Assembly (NCBI RefSeq): GCF_918698115.1
Contig: NZ_CAKKLV010000024.1
Span: forward strand, 1-64,000
Origin: Peribacillus sp. Bi96
Lineage (GTDB): Bacteria; Bacillota; Bacilli; Bacillales; DSM-1321
Direction of reading: 5' to 3'
Length of the DNA stretch: 64,000 bases
The notes under the pieces were generated by a model. That model saw nothing but the letters and a program-made list of their open reading frames with translations, did no database searches and was not told the DNA's origin. Positions 41,381 to 50,675 of this stretch are shown here, piece after piece. A program made the position numbers and the translations under genes. Every line of letters begins with the position of its first letter. Within the stretch, counting starts at the first letter, position 1.

Positions 41381-42556
41381 TTACCGTTCCACAATCAGCG
41401 CAGTTCCCTGTCCGCCGCCAATACATAAGGTAGCAAGGCCGGTTTTTGCATCTCTACGCTTCATTTCATACAATAAAGTCACTAAGATGCGGGCACCAGA
41501 AGCACCTACCGGATGACCCAGAGCAATCGCCCCACCATTTACATTCACTTTCTCCGGCTTCAGTTCAAGGTCCTTAAGCACGGCAAGGGACTGTGCCGCA
41601 AAGGCTTCATTCACTTCCATCAAATCAATTTCATCTACTGTCAATCCCGCTTTTGCTAAAGCTTTTCTTGTCGCAGGCACTGGACCGTATCCCATGATTT
41701 TCGGATCAAGCGCAGCATTTGCATAGGACTTAATAGTTGCTAACGGCTCCAGACCCAGCTCGTCTGCTTTTTCTTTTGACATCAGGACCAGCATTGCACC
41801 CCCATCATTGATTCCAGAAGCATTTCCGGCCGTAACCGTACCATTTTCCTTAAAAGCAGGACGAAGCTTCGTTAGTTGTTCTATCGTCAGCCCATGACGT
41901 GGGTGTTCATCTTGGTCAACCAAAATCGTCTTTCCTCTACGTTTATATTCAACAGGTACGATTTCATCTGCAAATCGTCCTTCTAACTGGGCCTTCTCAG
42001 CCTTCATTTGGCTATATAAAGCAAATTCATCCTGCTTTTCTCGGCTGATTTCCCACTGTTCGGCAATATTCTCCGCAGTTACGCCCATATGATATTGATT
42101 AAAAACATCCGTTAAGGCGTCATACGTCATTGAATCTACTGCTTCGGCATTACCCATTTTCTGTCCAAAACGATAATTTGGAAGTAAATATGGGGCATTG
42201 CTCATGCTCTCAATACCCCCAGCAAGAATCACATCGGCATCACCGAGGGCAATGAATTGGGCCCCCATTATTACCGTACGTAAGCCTGACCCGCAAAGTT
42301 TATTAATGGCCATGGCCGGAGTTGTTTCCGGAACCCCTGCATGAATCGCAACCTGACGTGCCACATTTTGTCCTAATCCAGCAGATAGAATATTCCCGAT
42401 CAATACCTCATCTATCATGTCAGCCGAAATATTTGCCCGCTTAATCGCTTCCTTTGCTGCCACAACCCCTAGTTCAACCGCTGAAACATTGGCAAGACTA
42501 CCCCCAAACGTACCAACTGGTGTCCTTGCTGCCCCTACAATCACTACTTCTCTCAT
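41381..42556 (-). CDS. Acetyl-CoA acetyltransferase (thiolase)
   Basis: This 391-residue thiolase has the acyl-accepting C88 in NKLCGSG, the catalytic H348 in GHPVGASG and C378 in CIGGGQG. It interconverts two acetyl-CoA and acetoacetyl-CoA. Here, next to CoA transferase and 3-hydroxybutyryl-CoA dehydrogenase, the cleaving direction is likely. It overlaps the dehydrogenase gene by 4 bp. Confidence 0.94.
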   Translation of the reverse strand: MREVVIVGAARTPVGTFGGSLANVSAVELGVVAAKEAIKRANISADMIDEVLIGNILSAGLGQNVARQVAIHAGVPETTPAMAINKLCGSGLRTVIMGAQFIALGDADVILAGGIESMSNAPYLLPNYRFGQKMGNAEAVDSMTYDALTDVFNQYHMGVTAENIAEQWEISREKQDEFALYSQMKAEKAQLEGRFADEIVPVEYKRRGKTILVDQDEHPRHGLTIEQLTKLRPAFKENGTVTAGNASGINDGGAMLVLMSKEKADELGLEPLATIKSYANAALDPKIMGYGPVPATRKALAKAGLTVDEIDLMEVNEAFAAQSLAVLKDLELKPEKVNVNGGAIALGHPVGASGARILVTLLYEMKRRDAKTGLATLCIGGGQGTALIVER

Positions 42557-43500
42557 AATTCTTCCTCCTTCTCCATTTTTAATTTTCCCAGTTTAATAAA
42601 ATTACGGTCCCTCTTATTGATTCTCTGAGAAACGGTAGATTCCTCATACGTGAATATCCCTTCTCCCGACTTCGTCCCCAGCTTCCCCTCATCCACCAAA
42701 TCACGAATCAAAACAGGAGCTTCCTTACTTTGATCCAATACTGGTGAAACATTATCAAAAACACGCTGCCATGTATCCAGTCCGCCAAAATCAGCAATCT
42801 CGATTGGCCCAGTAAAGGCCCATCGAAACCCTGGTCCTGCCGTTATCGCTGTATCAATATCCTCAGCATTGGCAACACCCTCTTTTAATAGATAAAAGGC
42901 TTCCCGCATCAAGGCGGTCTGCAAACGATTAGCAATGAATCCTGCTATTTCTTTTTTCAATAGAATCGGAGACTTACCGATTTTACGCATCAAATCACAT
43001 GTTGTCTTGACGATTTCCGGCTTTGTTTCGTTATGCTGAACGATTTCAACCAATGGAACCAAATGGCCAGGATTAAAGAAATGCGTGATGACCATTCGTT
43101 CCGCAAACGAAGCCTTCTCCATCAATTGAGAAATCGGAAAAGTCGATGTATTTGAAGCAACAATTGCATCCGGTTTGATTATTTTCTCCAATTGCTCATA
43201 TAGATTTAACTTTAACTCGATTACTTCCGGAATAGCCTCAATGATAAAATCAGCATCCCTTACGGCACTTTCCAAATCAACACTATATGTAATATTAGCT
43301 AATGCACCTTGCTTTTCCTGTTCTGTCAAAACCCCTTCCTCAATGAGCAGTGATAGATTCTCAGAAATTCGATCTTGGGCATGTGATAGAAACTCTTCCT
43401 TAATATCGTTGATGGTGACGAAATACCCGCCAGCTGCAAAAGACAAAGCGATTCCACTTCCCATTACACCTGAACCGATAATGGCAATTTTTTTAATCAT
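42553..43500 (-). CDS. 3-hydroxybutyryl-CoA dehydrogenase
   Basis: This 315-residue NAD(P)-dependent dehydrogenase starts at the ATG 43500 (MIKKIAIIG), which has AAAGGGG upstream. The Rossmann motif GSGVMGSG is at 9-16. The catalytic histidine lies in [15 protein letters not shown], and the C-terminal helical domain contains [15 protein letters not shown]. It oxidises 3-hydroxybutyryl-CoA to acetoacetyl-CoA, the thiolase substrate. It is the first gene of hbd-thl-activator and is read from the sigma-54 promoter at 43553-43569. Confidence 0.92.
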   Translation of the reverse strand: MIKKIAIIGSGVMGSGIALSFAAGGYFVTINDIKEEFLSHAQDRISENLSLLIEEGVLTEQEKQGALANITYSVDLESAVRDADFIIEAIPEVIELKLNLYEQLEKIIKPDAIVASNTSTFPISQLMEKASFAERMVITHFFNPGHLVPLVEIVQHNETKPEIVKTTCDLMRKIGKSPILLKKEIAGFIANRLQTALMREAFYLLKEGVANAEDIDTAITAGPGFRWAFTGPIEIADFGGLDTWQRVFDNVSPVLDQSKEAPVLIRDLVDEGKLGTKSGEGIFTYEESTVSQRINKRDRNFIKLGKLKMEKEEEL

Positions 43501-43552
43501 CCAGCTTCCCCTTTCCATTTTAAATAACCTGTATTTACTCACATTTTATTCA

Positions 43553-43569
43553 TGCAATATCTATGCCAA
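43553..43569 (-). promoter_or_regulatory. Sigma-54 promoter of the hbd-thiolase-activator operon
   Basis: On the minus strand TTGGCATAGATATTGCA differs from TTGGCACNNNNNTTGCA at one position. The leader would be about 40 bases. The activator gene is last in this operon, so it would be positively autoregulated. Confidence 0.82.
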
Positions 43570-43710
43570 TGCTTAGGAAAACAAAATTCTTTTGTTATGT
43601 TGAAAATCATGTTAGACTCTTACTCATTAACCTAAACCATATTTTTATAACCTTCCCTTTATATTTCAAAGTTTGCTTCCCAATTGAAACATTCCCTGTA
43701 CTTAACATAA

Positions 43711-43728
43711 AATGACAGATAGGCCATT
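43711..43728. promoter_or_regulatory. 18-bp imperfect palindrome before the 3-hydroxybutyrate dehydrogenase gene
   Basis: AATGACAGATAGGCCATT is the second copy of the element at 39262-39279. It overlaps the probable start point, just after a weak -35 TTGAAA at 43684-43689. It could be a repressor operator, or an enhancer site 140-160 bp upstream of the divergent sigma-54 promoter. Confidence 0.6.
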
Positions 43729-43752
43729 ACATTTTTTTTGGAGGAATGTAAT

Positions 43753-44529
43753 ATGGTTAAAGATAAAGTGGCGATAATTACCGGATCTGCGAGAGGAATT
43801 GGCTTTGAGATTGGTAAGATATTTGCTGAAAATGGCGCAAAGGTCGTTTTGTCCGACCTAAATCAAAACACAGTTGAAAAAGCTGCTTTAGACCTAAGAA
43901 ACAAAGGCTTGGAAGTTATTGGATTAAAAGCGGACGTAACAAGTGAAGAGGATATTATCCAACTAATCAAACAAACTAAAGACAAATATGGACGAATAGA
44001 TATTTTCATTAATAATGCAGGCCTTCAGCATGTTGCACCAATCGAGGAGTTTCCAACTGAAAAATTCGAATTGATGATCAAAATCATGCTGACCGCTCCA
44101 TTCATTTCGATTAAAAACGTTTTGCCTATCATGAAAGAACAAGGCTTCGGCAGAATCATCAACATCTCTTCCATTAACGGTCTAATTGGATTTGCCAACA
44201 AAGCAGCGTACAATAGTGCAAAACACGGTGTTATCGGATTAACGAAAGTCGCCGCCTTAGAAAGCGCCTCTTTAGGCATAACCGTAAATGCCCTTTGCCC
44301 AGGATACGTGGACACACCTCTCGTCCGCGGTCAACTGGAGGATTTAGCAAAAACAAGACAAGTACCACTAGAAAGCGTTTTGGAAGAAGTCATCTATCCA
44401 CTCGTCCCACAAAACCGCTTGCTCGATGTAAGCGAAATTGCCGACTACGCCATTTTCCTCGCAAGCGACAAAGCACGGGGCATCACCGGCCAGGCAGTTG
44501 TGTTAGATGGTGGGTATACAGCTCAATAA
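43753..44529 (+). CDS. 3-hydroxybutyrate dehydrogenase (SDR family, YxjF-like)
   Basis: This 258-residue short-chain dehydrogenase starts at the ATG with GGAGG 8 bp upstream. TGSARGIG (10-17) binds NAD, NNAG is present, and the catalytic Ser-Tyr-Lys set lies in NISSING and YNSAKHG. It ends VLDGGYTAQ. It oxidises 3-hydroxybutyrate to acetoacetate, which the CoA transferase then activates. In B. subtilis yxjF is in the scoAB operon; here it is a separate divergent unit sharing an 18-bp element with that operon. Confidence 0.92.
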   Translation: MVKDKVAIITGSARGIGFEIGKIFAENGAKVVLSDLNQNTVEKAALDLRNKGLEVIGLKADVTSEEDIIQLIKQTKDKYGRIDIFINNAGLQHVAPIEEFPTEKFELMIKIMLTAPFISIKNVLPIMKEQGFGRIINISSINGLIGFANKAAYNSAKHGVIGLTKVAALESASLGITVNALCPGYVDTPLVRGQLEDLAKTRQVPLESVLEEVIYPLVPQNRLLDVSEIADYAIFLASDKARGITGQAVVLDGGYTAQ

Positions 44530-44555
44530 AAGGATACATCTGTAAAATGACGATT

Positions 44556-44600
44556 ACCCGAATAGACGACACCAAAAAAGTGTCCTTTATTCGGGTTTTT
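44556..44600 (+). terminator. Terminator after the 3-hydroxybutyrate dehydrogenase gene
   Basis: ACCCGAATA and GACAC pair with GTGTC and TATTCGGGT around an A-rich loop, followed by TTTTT. Confidence 0.8.
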
Positions 44601-44754
44601 CTATATCGAGCAAGACCTAAATTTTTTTCACATTACAACCAAGGGATAGCAGGTTGCATTCCTGCTCAGGTAAAAAATAAACAAAAAAAGCGATTCTTAT
44701 TAAGAATCGCGCCCATCTGCAAAAGAACCAAAAATAAAAGGTTACTTGGATCCC

Positions 44755-45309
44755 TTATTGAGGGTTCATTTCACTTTTCATCCAGTCAAGATCTGATGAT
44801 TTTTCCAAAGTAATCGTTGCATTTGGACTCCAAAAATTCTTTAACGTTCCATGGGTATGTTCGATAATGCGAGGGGCTGATAGGTGATCGGCATCATTCG
44901 TTGTGTGGGCGTCAGTGATAAGGGTGACGTCATAATTCAAATCAAAGGCTCCTCGGCATGTGGAATCAACACAGTATTCCGTCTGTGCACCACAAATGTA
45001 GAGGTGCGTTGCGCCAAGCTTGTCGAGTGTTTGTTTTAAAGGTGTGTGAGTAAATGAATTCGGTACGGTTTTATGGATGGTAACCTCTTGATGGAGGGGG
45101 TTCTCAAGTCGCGGGTGAAGCTGCCACCCAGGTTCGCCTTTTCTCATTGGACCTTCTGGATGTTCGTGCTGAATATACATTATCGGAATCTGTTGTTCTC
45201 TTGCACAACGAATTAATCGGTTGATGTTGTCAATTGTCTTATCCCGTTTATACCCGTGTTCCACGACGGCCGTTTGCACATCAATGATAACTAATACTTT
45301 CTTTCCCAA
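44755..45309 (-). CDS. Isochorismatase-family cysteine hydrolase
   Basis: This 184-residue protein starts at a TTG 45309 with AAGGAGG upstream; the longer reading lacks a site. The catalytic set is visible: Asp in VLVIIDVQ (about 9), a Lys in the HKTVPNSF region, and the nucleophile Cys in AQTEYCVDSTCRGA. Relatives hydrolyse nicotinamide, isochorismate or other amides. The substrate is not clear from context, since neighbours are unrelated single genes. It is convergent with the dehydrogenase gene. Confidence 0.88.
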   Translation of the reverse strand: MGKKVLVIIDVQTAVVEHGYKRDKTIDNINRLIRCAREQQIPIMYIQHEHPEGPMRKGEPGWQLHPRLENPLHQEVTIHKTVPNSFTHTPLKQTLDKLGATHLYICGAQTEYCVDSTCRGAFDLNYDVTLITDAHTTNDADHLSAPRIIEHTHGTLKNFWSPNATITLEKSSDLDWMKSEMNPQ

Positions 45310-45737
45310 CCGTAAACACCTCCTTATTTCATTTGTTTTCATTATAACAAAACTCTGACTTGTTATATATTAGATCTTTCCTATCCTTATCCTCATGAAC
45401 TGCCCCACTTTCTTGGGAAAAGGATGATATCTCGGCTCCTGACAGTGGAGAAGTGACAGGAATACAGACACTTGATAATTTAAATGGATTCACATATCGC
45501 ATGGTCGGGTCTCAAAATCTGGTTATATATCTGGCTTACCATTTCTTGGTGATAATCATCAAGAGAAAAGCGAACAGGATAAAGATGATATCGGCTTTTT
45601 GCGTGTATAACAATTATAGGCTCACCCATATTTGGCCTGACTAATATGGATGAGCCTTATATATCTTTATAGCTAACTGTTGTTGAAGATTCTTTGACTG
45701 CTACTATATATGTTGCAGCTTTTTCATAGCCATCCAT
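45310..45737. other. Intergenic region with decayed sequence and a hairpin
   Basis: A plus-strand frame at 45453-45644 is open for 63 codons but has no ribosome site and no recognised family. A terminator-like hairpin (AGGCTCA.CCATAT with ATATGG.TGAGCCT) lies at 45616-45655. Confidence 0.4.
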
Positions 45738-46160
45738 TTATTTAACTAATGCCGCTCTCAAATTAATGCCATATTCCAAATAACCCTTTAAACAGGTCAA
45801 CATATAAACCCAGCCCTCTTTATTATCGATCATTTGACTGATTAACTCATCATCATTTTCCTTAAAGCCTTCTTCGTTGACTTCAATGATTGTACTTGAA
45901 TTATCCAACTCTTCTAGCGTAATAGTTACAATATGTCCTTCTCCCCACTCGAAAACAATTTTCTTATGTTCATCGATTTCGATTACTGTTATATCTGCTT
46001 GTGCATTGTATTCATCATATCTCAAAGTAATCGTCTTGCCTTGTTCCCACCTTTTTGAACTCGATGAAAACCAAAAATTTCCGATTTTCGCAGGATCAAC
46101 GAAGGCTTCAAATACTTCATGAGCTGGTTTTGAAATTTGAAATTTCGTAAGGTTATTCAT
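45738..46160 (-). CDS. SRPBCC/AHSA1-type ligand-binding protein
   Basis: This 140-residue protein starts at 46160 (MNNLTKFQI), with GGAG 8 bp upstream. It shows the START-like helix-grip pattern of the AHSA1 group: EVFEAFVDPAKIGNFWFSSS, GKTITLRYDEY, VFEWGEGHIVTITLEEL and a long C-terminal helix DNKEGWVYMLTCLKGYLEYG. Such proteins bind hydrophobic ligands or modulate stress functions; no specific role is known. It is a single gene. Confidence 0.82.
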   Translation of the reverse strand: MNNLTKFQISKPAHEVFEAFVDPAKIGNFWFSSSSKRWEQGKTITLRYDEYNAQADITVIEIDEHKKIVFEWGEGHIVTITLEELDNSSTIIEVNEEGFKENDDELISQMIDNKEGWVYMLTCLKGYLEYGINLRAALVK

Positions 46161-46562
46161 ATTAGTAACTCCACTCTCCTTCAAGGAATTTTTATACTAG
46201 ACATTGTGACAAGATAGCATGATGGTTTGATACTTATTGCACGATTGTTGACTGCTCTTCTTCAAGGTTACACGCTTAATCAAGAAAGAGCAATCTAGGC
46301 AACATGGAAATAATGGTTTTAAAGCAACGTGCCTTTTAATTCCTGCAATCCATGTATCTGCTTGAAGATATTTAAAGCATTTCCCACTATTCCTGTTACT
46401 TCTTATTCTCTATCAATAGCCTCTTTTTACCTTTTGCGCCAATGGTTCCAATTATTTTTGTGTGTAACTTGTATGTTTAAGCATGGTCTTATAATATTAT
46501 GTTAGTTACAAATTTGGACGTAGTCATAAAAACAGGACCATTAGGAAAGAGAGGGATTTAGC
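46161..46562. other. Divergent promoter region of the SRPBCC and HxlR genes
   Basis: No gene is seen. A TATAAT at 46490-46495 reads toward the HxlR gene. TGTAAC (about 46463) and GTTACA (about 46505) form widely spaced inverted arms around it, a possible operator. Confidence 0.4.
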
Positions 46563-46925
46563 ATGGCTCGAACTTCATTTCAGGGTGAAATTCCCAAGGA
46601 ACAAATAGAGGTATGCCCAGTCACAGAAGCACAAAATGTCATTGCAGGTAAATGGAAAATCATTATTCTCTGGCATTTGAAAGAGACAAGGCGATTTGGT
46701 GAGCTTCAAAGATTGGTGCCGGGAATCTCAAAAGGAATACTGACTAGTCAGTTGAGGGAATTAGAAAGAGATCAAATGATAAACAGAAAAGTGTATCAAC
46801 AAGTACCTCCAAAAGTTGAGTACTCTTTAACCAATGCAGGGGAAAGTTTTATACCGATACTGGAGAGTATGGGAGAATGGGGTAAAAAATATACAACGAG
46901 TGTAAAGAACAAGAGCACCCAATAA
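46563..46925 (+). CDS. HxlR-family winged-helix transcriptional regulator
   Basis: This 120-residue MarR/HxlR-type regulator has [23 protein letters not shown] at the start. The winged helix shows [26 protein letters not shown] and a wing [13 protein letters not shown]. The single N-terminal Cys of CPVT may act as a redox or electrophile sensor, as in related HypR/YodB proteins. The GAGAGGGA site is good. A PEP-mutase-family gene follows 240 bp downstream in the same direction. It is far from the hxl genes, so the family name does not imply formaldehyde control. Confidence 0.88.
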   Translation: MARTSFQGEIPKEQIEVCPVTEAQNVIAGKWKIIILWHLKETRRFGELQRLVPGISKGILTSQLRELERDQMINRKVYQQVPPKVEYSLTNAGESFIPILESMGEWGKKYTTSVKNKSTQ

Positions 46926-47165
46926 TAGAATGATTTTTTATGGATTTTGACTGTATCTCAAAAATAATAGGATATAGTCTCTATATGACTCCCTTTTCAC
47001 ACGGTTGCTCCCATCGGGGAAATGAAAACAATATTTATGTCCTAGACGAGTCGGATCAAAGTTCATGCATCCATTGTGCTTTCCATATTTCGATGACCCT
47101 TGATATGTCTATTGCTTACACTAAACAAAAGCAGTAAAGTTACTTGGAAAAGGAGAGATACTTTT

Positions 47166-48026
47166 ATGAATGATCAGAAGCAAACTATAAAATTCCATAC
47201 ATTTAAGCAGCTTCATAGCCAATCATCTACGTTTGTACTGCCAAACGCTTGGGATGCCAGTAGCGCCAGAACTTTTCAAGAAAGTGGATTTAAAGCGATT
47301 GGTACAACAAGTGCTGGTATGGCCATTTCATTAGGTTATTCAGATGGTGGAAACCTACCCTTTGAAAAATTGATCGAATCTCTCAAAATGATCGTCGATT
47401 CTGTGCATGTTCCTGTAACGGCTGATATTGAGTTTGGCTACGGAACTTCTATTGAAGAAGTGGTAGAAAACGTTAGACAGGTTCTTTCAACTGGAGTGGT
47501 TGGAATTAACCTTGAAGATGGGACAGGAAATCCGGAGGATCCTATTTTTGATAGTTCATTACAAGTTGAAAAAATAACGGCCATCAAAGAAATGACTCGA
47601 TCATTGAACATGCCTTTATTTATCAATGCACGTACTGATCTGTATTGGTTGAATATTGGTGACCCTGCGACTCGTCTTCAGTCTGCCATCAATCGGGCAA
47701 AAGCTTATCAACAGGCAGGCGCAGACTGTATTTTTATTCCTGGTGTAAAAAATATGGATACCATCGAAAAGCTTAGACGGGAAATTTCTTGTCCAATCAA
47801 CTTGTTAGCTGGGGCAGATACACCTTCTTTGAATCAGCTATCTGAACTTGGAATTGAGAGAGTTAGCAGTGGATCTGCACCTTTTAGAGCCACGGTATCA
47901 TTATTAAGAAAAATTAGTGATGATATTATCAATCAAGGAAATTTCCAGCGAATGATAGACGACGTGATCACTTATAACGATGTGGCTGAATTGCTAAAGC
48001 CATGTACAGATAAAAATGAGATCTAA
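47166..48026 (+). CDS. Isocitrate lyase/PEP mutase family protein
   Basis: This 286-residue TIM-barrel C-C or P-C lyase starts at 47166 with AAGGAGAG upstream. It begins HSQSSTFVLPNAWDASSART. The metal-binding set is seen in VTADIEFGYG, INLEDGTG and FINARTDLYW. The catalytic loop Cys of true isocitrate lyase (KKCGH) is missing, which points to oxaloacetate decarboxylase, 2-methylisocitrate lyase-like or unknown carboxy-lyase activity. It is transcribed alone, perhaps under the upstream HxlR regulator. Confidence 0.82.
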   Translation: MNDQKQTIKFHTFKQLHSQSSTFVLPNAWDASSARTFQESGFKAIGTTSAGMAISLGYSDGGNLPFEKLIESLKMIVDSVHVPVTADIEFGYGTSIEEVVENVRQVLSTGVVGINLEDGTGNPEDPIFDSSLQVEKITAIKEMTRSLNMPLFINARTDLYWLNIGDPATRLQSAINRAKAYQQAGADCIFIPGVKNMDTIEKLRREISCPINLLAGADTPSLNQLSELGIERVSSGSAPFRATVSLLRKISDDIINQGNFQRMIDDVITYNDVAELLKPCTDKNEI

Positions 48027-48094
48027 CCACATGCCCATCTAGCTTGAGTGAATTTGTACCCAAAACGAAGAAAATGCCGCTTTATCATTCAAAA

Positions 48095-48124
48095 AAGCCG
48101 ATTTCCTATACAAGGAATCGGCTT
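48095..48124. terminator. Terminator between convergent genes
   Basis: AAGCCGATTTCC pairs with GGAATCGGCTT. The left flank is A-rich, so it works best for the minus-strand azl operon. Confidence 0.7.
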
Positions 48125-48173
48125 CGATGATTCTTTTGCGTTGAGTTAAGAATCAGATTGAGTGAAAAAAAAG

Positions 48174-48500
48174 TTAAATGAACCAACGTAAACCCATGAA
48201 GAAAATAACGCCCGCAATTACAGTTGCCAGTAAACTGCGTGTCTTTATCGCAATAAAAAAAGTGGGTATAGCTGCTAAAAGTTCAACATTATTCGTAAAA
48301 GACGCAATTTTCCCGTCATGCATCAATATCTCCTGACCTATCAAAGCAGCAATAACCGAAATGGGGACATAATTTAACCATCGCATTCCCCACTCAGGTA
48401 ATTCAAAACGACTAAGAACCATAAGTGGAACAACCCTTGGAATGAAAGTTACGATAGCTGCTCCTAAAATAATCAAAAAAACATCCAATCTTACTTCCAT
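48174..48500 (-). CDS. azlD: AzlD-family branched-chain amino acid export subunit
   Basis: This 108-residue protein has three to four hydrophobic segments and the AzlD pattern FIPRVVPLMVLSRFELPEW followed by YVPISVIAALIGQEI. It works with AzlC in exporting branched-chain amino acids or analogues. The gene overlaps azlC by 10 bp, so translation is coupled. Confidence 0.88.
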   Translation of the reverse strand: MEVRLDVFLIILGAAIVTFIPRVVPLMVLSRFELPEWGMRWLNYVPISVIAALIGQEILMHDGKIASFTNNVELLAAIPTFFIAIKTRSLLATVIAGVIFFMGLRWFI

Positions 48501-49225
48501 TTTTCCACCACCATCCCTATCGTTGAGGCAATGATTGTAGCAACAATGATCCCCATACTGCTGGAAAACACGAAAGAACTTGCCACTGCAATCACAACTG
48601 CAATGATGGCGACAGCAACATCGATTTTGATTTTACTTCTACCTAATATGGAAATGACGAGAATTCCAATAAACATGGCTGGTAAGGCAAATTCCAGACC
48701 GAATTTTTCAGGATTTGAAATCCATTGTGCCAAAAGTGCTCCTGCTATATTGGCTAAAACCCAATTTAAATAGGCAGTTATATTGAGACCATGCATCCAA
48801 TTTTCGCTGATACGCTTCTTGTGCGCAGTCTGGTTAATGGCAACACCAAATGTCTCATCCGTGAGCAGAGATCCTACTAGCATGTTCCTAAGTGGAGAAA
48901 GATGTCGAAAATAAGGAGAAAGTGCTGCACTTAGTAGTAGGTGACGAAGATTAACGAATAGAATGGTAATAATGATGGCAGTAGGAGAGCTACTTGCTGC
49001 AATCATCCCTGCAGCAATGAATTGAGCTGATCCAGCATAGAGAATTAAACTCATCAGGGCTATCTCAGCTATGCTAAGTCCCGCTGTCTTTTGAACGACA
49101 CCAGCAGCTAACCCAATGCTTAAATAACCAAGCAACGTAGGGACGCAATCTTTTACCCCTTTAATAAAACGATCCTCTTCTCTTTGAGATCCAAGTGTAT
49201 CCACATGGACGTTCTCTAGACTCAT
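48491..49225 (-). CDS. azlC: AzlC-family branched-chain amino acid exporter
   Basis: This 244-residue protein has about six hydrophobic segments and the family stretches GYLSIGLAAGVVQKTAGLS, LILYAGSAQFIAAGM, NLRHLLLSAALSPY and LTDETFGVA. It forms the large subunit of the AzlCD permease. An AAGGAGGGAATAAG site precedes the ATG. No leucine-responsive regulator (AzlB) gene is adjacent. Confidence 0.9.
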   Translation of the reverse strand: MSLENVHVDTLGSQREEDRFIKGVKDCVPTLLGYLSIGLAAGVVQKTAGLSIAEIALMSLILYAGSAQFIAAGMIAASSSPTAIIITILFVNLRHLLLSAALSPYFRHLSPLRNMLVGSLLTDETFGVAINQTAHKKRISENWMHGLNITAYLNWVLANIAGALLAQWISNPEKFGLEFALPAMFIGILVISILGRSKIKIDVAVAIIAVVIAVASSFVFSSSMGIIVATIIASTIGMVVEKWK

Positions 49226-49414
49226 CTTATTCCCTCCTTGCTCTAATTTTTTCTCTGGAAGTTATAAAAATCTAAACGTGATTGAAATACGTTCAAAATA
49301 CAACATGAAACAGATCATGGTCGTTTTTCCAGAGATTTTCACTTTCTGAGGACCCTATTCTTGCTTCATATTTGCGAACATCATTACCCCCATGTTTAAT
49401 CACAACGTTTTTCT

Positions 49415-49545
49415 AAATGAATAACCATTTATCATAATCTAATTTCTCTTCATAAAAACGGTGAGCTTTTATTCGTTGAATCCCAGATTCCAATGCCACT
49501 CCATTTTCTTTTGCCCAGTTATGTATATAAGTTAATTCCCCCTCA
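49415..49545 (-). pseudogene. GNAT acetyltransferase, C-terminal remnant
   Basis: The minus strand reads WAKENGVALESGIQRIKAHR followed by FYEEKLDYDKWLFI and a stop. This is the C-terminal end of a GNAT protein (normally LSSG..R..AHRFYEKLGY). The rest is gone, and the flanking 49226-49414 and 49546-49685 hold no gene. Confidence 0.65.
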
Positions 49546-49685
49546 AGTTACCTTACATTAATACCGTGGTTCTCTCTTCAACCAAACTGCCCATTTATTC
49601 GCAAAAAGAAGAGCTGCCTTAAAGACAGCTTCGATTCTAAGACTAAGCACCTTCAATTGATTAACAATTGATAATCATTTACATA

Positions 49686-50306
49686 TTATTCGTTTGTTTG
49701 AAGAGCTAGCTTTATTCCCAAACCAATGTAAACTACCCCTATGGCTTTCCCAAACCAATTTGAACCCTGGTTAGATTTGACGATTAACTTATTACCAATT
49801 GTACTTGTTAGGAACACTAAGAGAGTGGTATATAATATGCTCATCAGTACAAATGTTAACCCGAGCATCAAAAGCTGAATTGTCACTGGTGAACCATCAC
49901 TTCGTACAAATTGTGGTAAGAAAGCTAAGAAAAATAGTGAAGTCTTGGGGTTTAGTAATTCAATTAACATAGCCTGGCGAAACGATAGCTTATTGTTCAC
50001 TTTCTTCGTGATAGGTTTTTTTTCAACTTTTTTTGTTTTTTCAACCAAAGCTCTTATCCCTAAATAAACTAAGTATGCTGAACCTAAATATTTAACCACT
50101 CCAAATGCAAGTGTAGATGTCATTAATATCGCAGAAAGTCCAACAACTGCCGCAAGAGTATGTATTAAATCACCAACAGCAATACCCAAACCTGTGATAA
50201 TTCCATTCCTTTTTCCACCTTTTATAGTTTGAGTTATTGTCAAAAAAACAGCGGGACCTGGGATTAAAAATAACATCAAAACAACTATCACGAAAGTCAA
50301 CATCAT
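49686..50306 (-). CDS. LysE-family amino acid exporter
   Basis: This 206-residue protein has six hydrophobic segments and the LysE/RhtB start LFLIPGPAVFLTITQTIKGGKRNGI with its conserved PGP. It also has AMLIELLNPKTSLFFLAFLPQFV. It exports an amino acid or related compound; the substrate is unknown. GGGAGCG precedes the ATG pair at 50306/50303. It is monocistronic. Confidence 0.9.
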   Translation of the reverse strand: MMLTFVIVVLMLFLIPGPAVFLTITQTIKGGKRNGIITGLGIAVGDLIHTLAAVVGLSAILMTSTLAFGVVKYLGSAYLVYLGIRALVEKTKKVEKKPITKKVNNKLSFRQAMLIELLNPKTSLFFLAFLPQFVRSDGSPVTIQLLMLGLTFVLMSILYTTLLVFLTSTIGNKLIVKSNQGSNWFGKAIGVVYIGLGIKLALQTNE

Positions 50307-50675
50307 ACATCGCTCCCTTCAATTGTAAATCCGACCAATACATCGTTTATATTAACACGTTTAACATAGTAAAATAGACGCTTTATTCAATAATCCGATC
50401 CCGTTTGTTGCTATAGAAAAAAGCTGATTGCCACCGCCGTTTAAAGAAGTAGTTTCCGTAAGCTAGACCTAGGAATCCCTTTGCATACCCATAAAGCAAA
50501 AATAACCCCCAAAACGTTTAAATGAACTTCTTTGTTAAAGAAAGCCCCAAATTTTGTTCGGGGGCACTACATAACTTTATCTTGATGGCAATGTTCTACG
50601 ATAGTTAAGGAACATCCTCAAAACTTTCAGCGAATTTTAATTTGCATTTACGCGTGTATCAAGAACTCCGAGGTG
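50307..50675. other. Intergenic region with a short coding remnant
   Basis: Between about 50385 and 50510 the minus strand reads LLYGYAKGFLGLAYGNYFFK and continues to RDRIIE before a stop. It looks like the end of a lost membrane protein. A hairpin near 50545-50565 (GCCCC...GGGGC) may be a terminator. No intact gene is seen. Confidence 0.4.

Noticed and set aside
43580-43752. A sigma-54 promoter for the 3-hydroxybutyrate dehydrogenase gene
   Set aside because: A TTTGC at about 43672 suggested a -12 element, but no GG is found at the required distance upstream.
45453-45644. 63-codon plus-strand frame in the isochorismatase/SRPBCC gap
   Set aside because: No ribosome site and a composition unlike the neighbouring proteins.
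46940-47137. Plus-strand frame between the HxlR and PEP-mutase genes
   Set aside because: No ribosome site; it overlaps the likely promoter region of the lyase gene.
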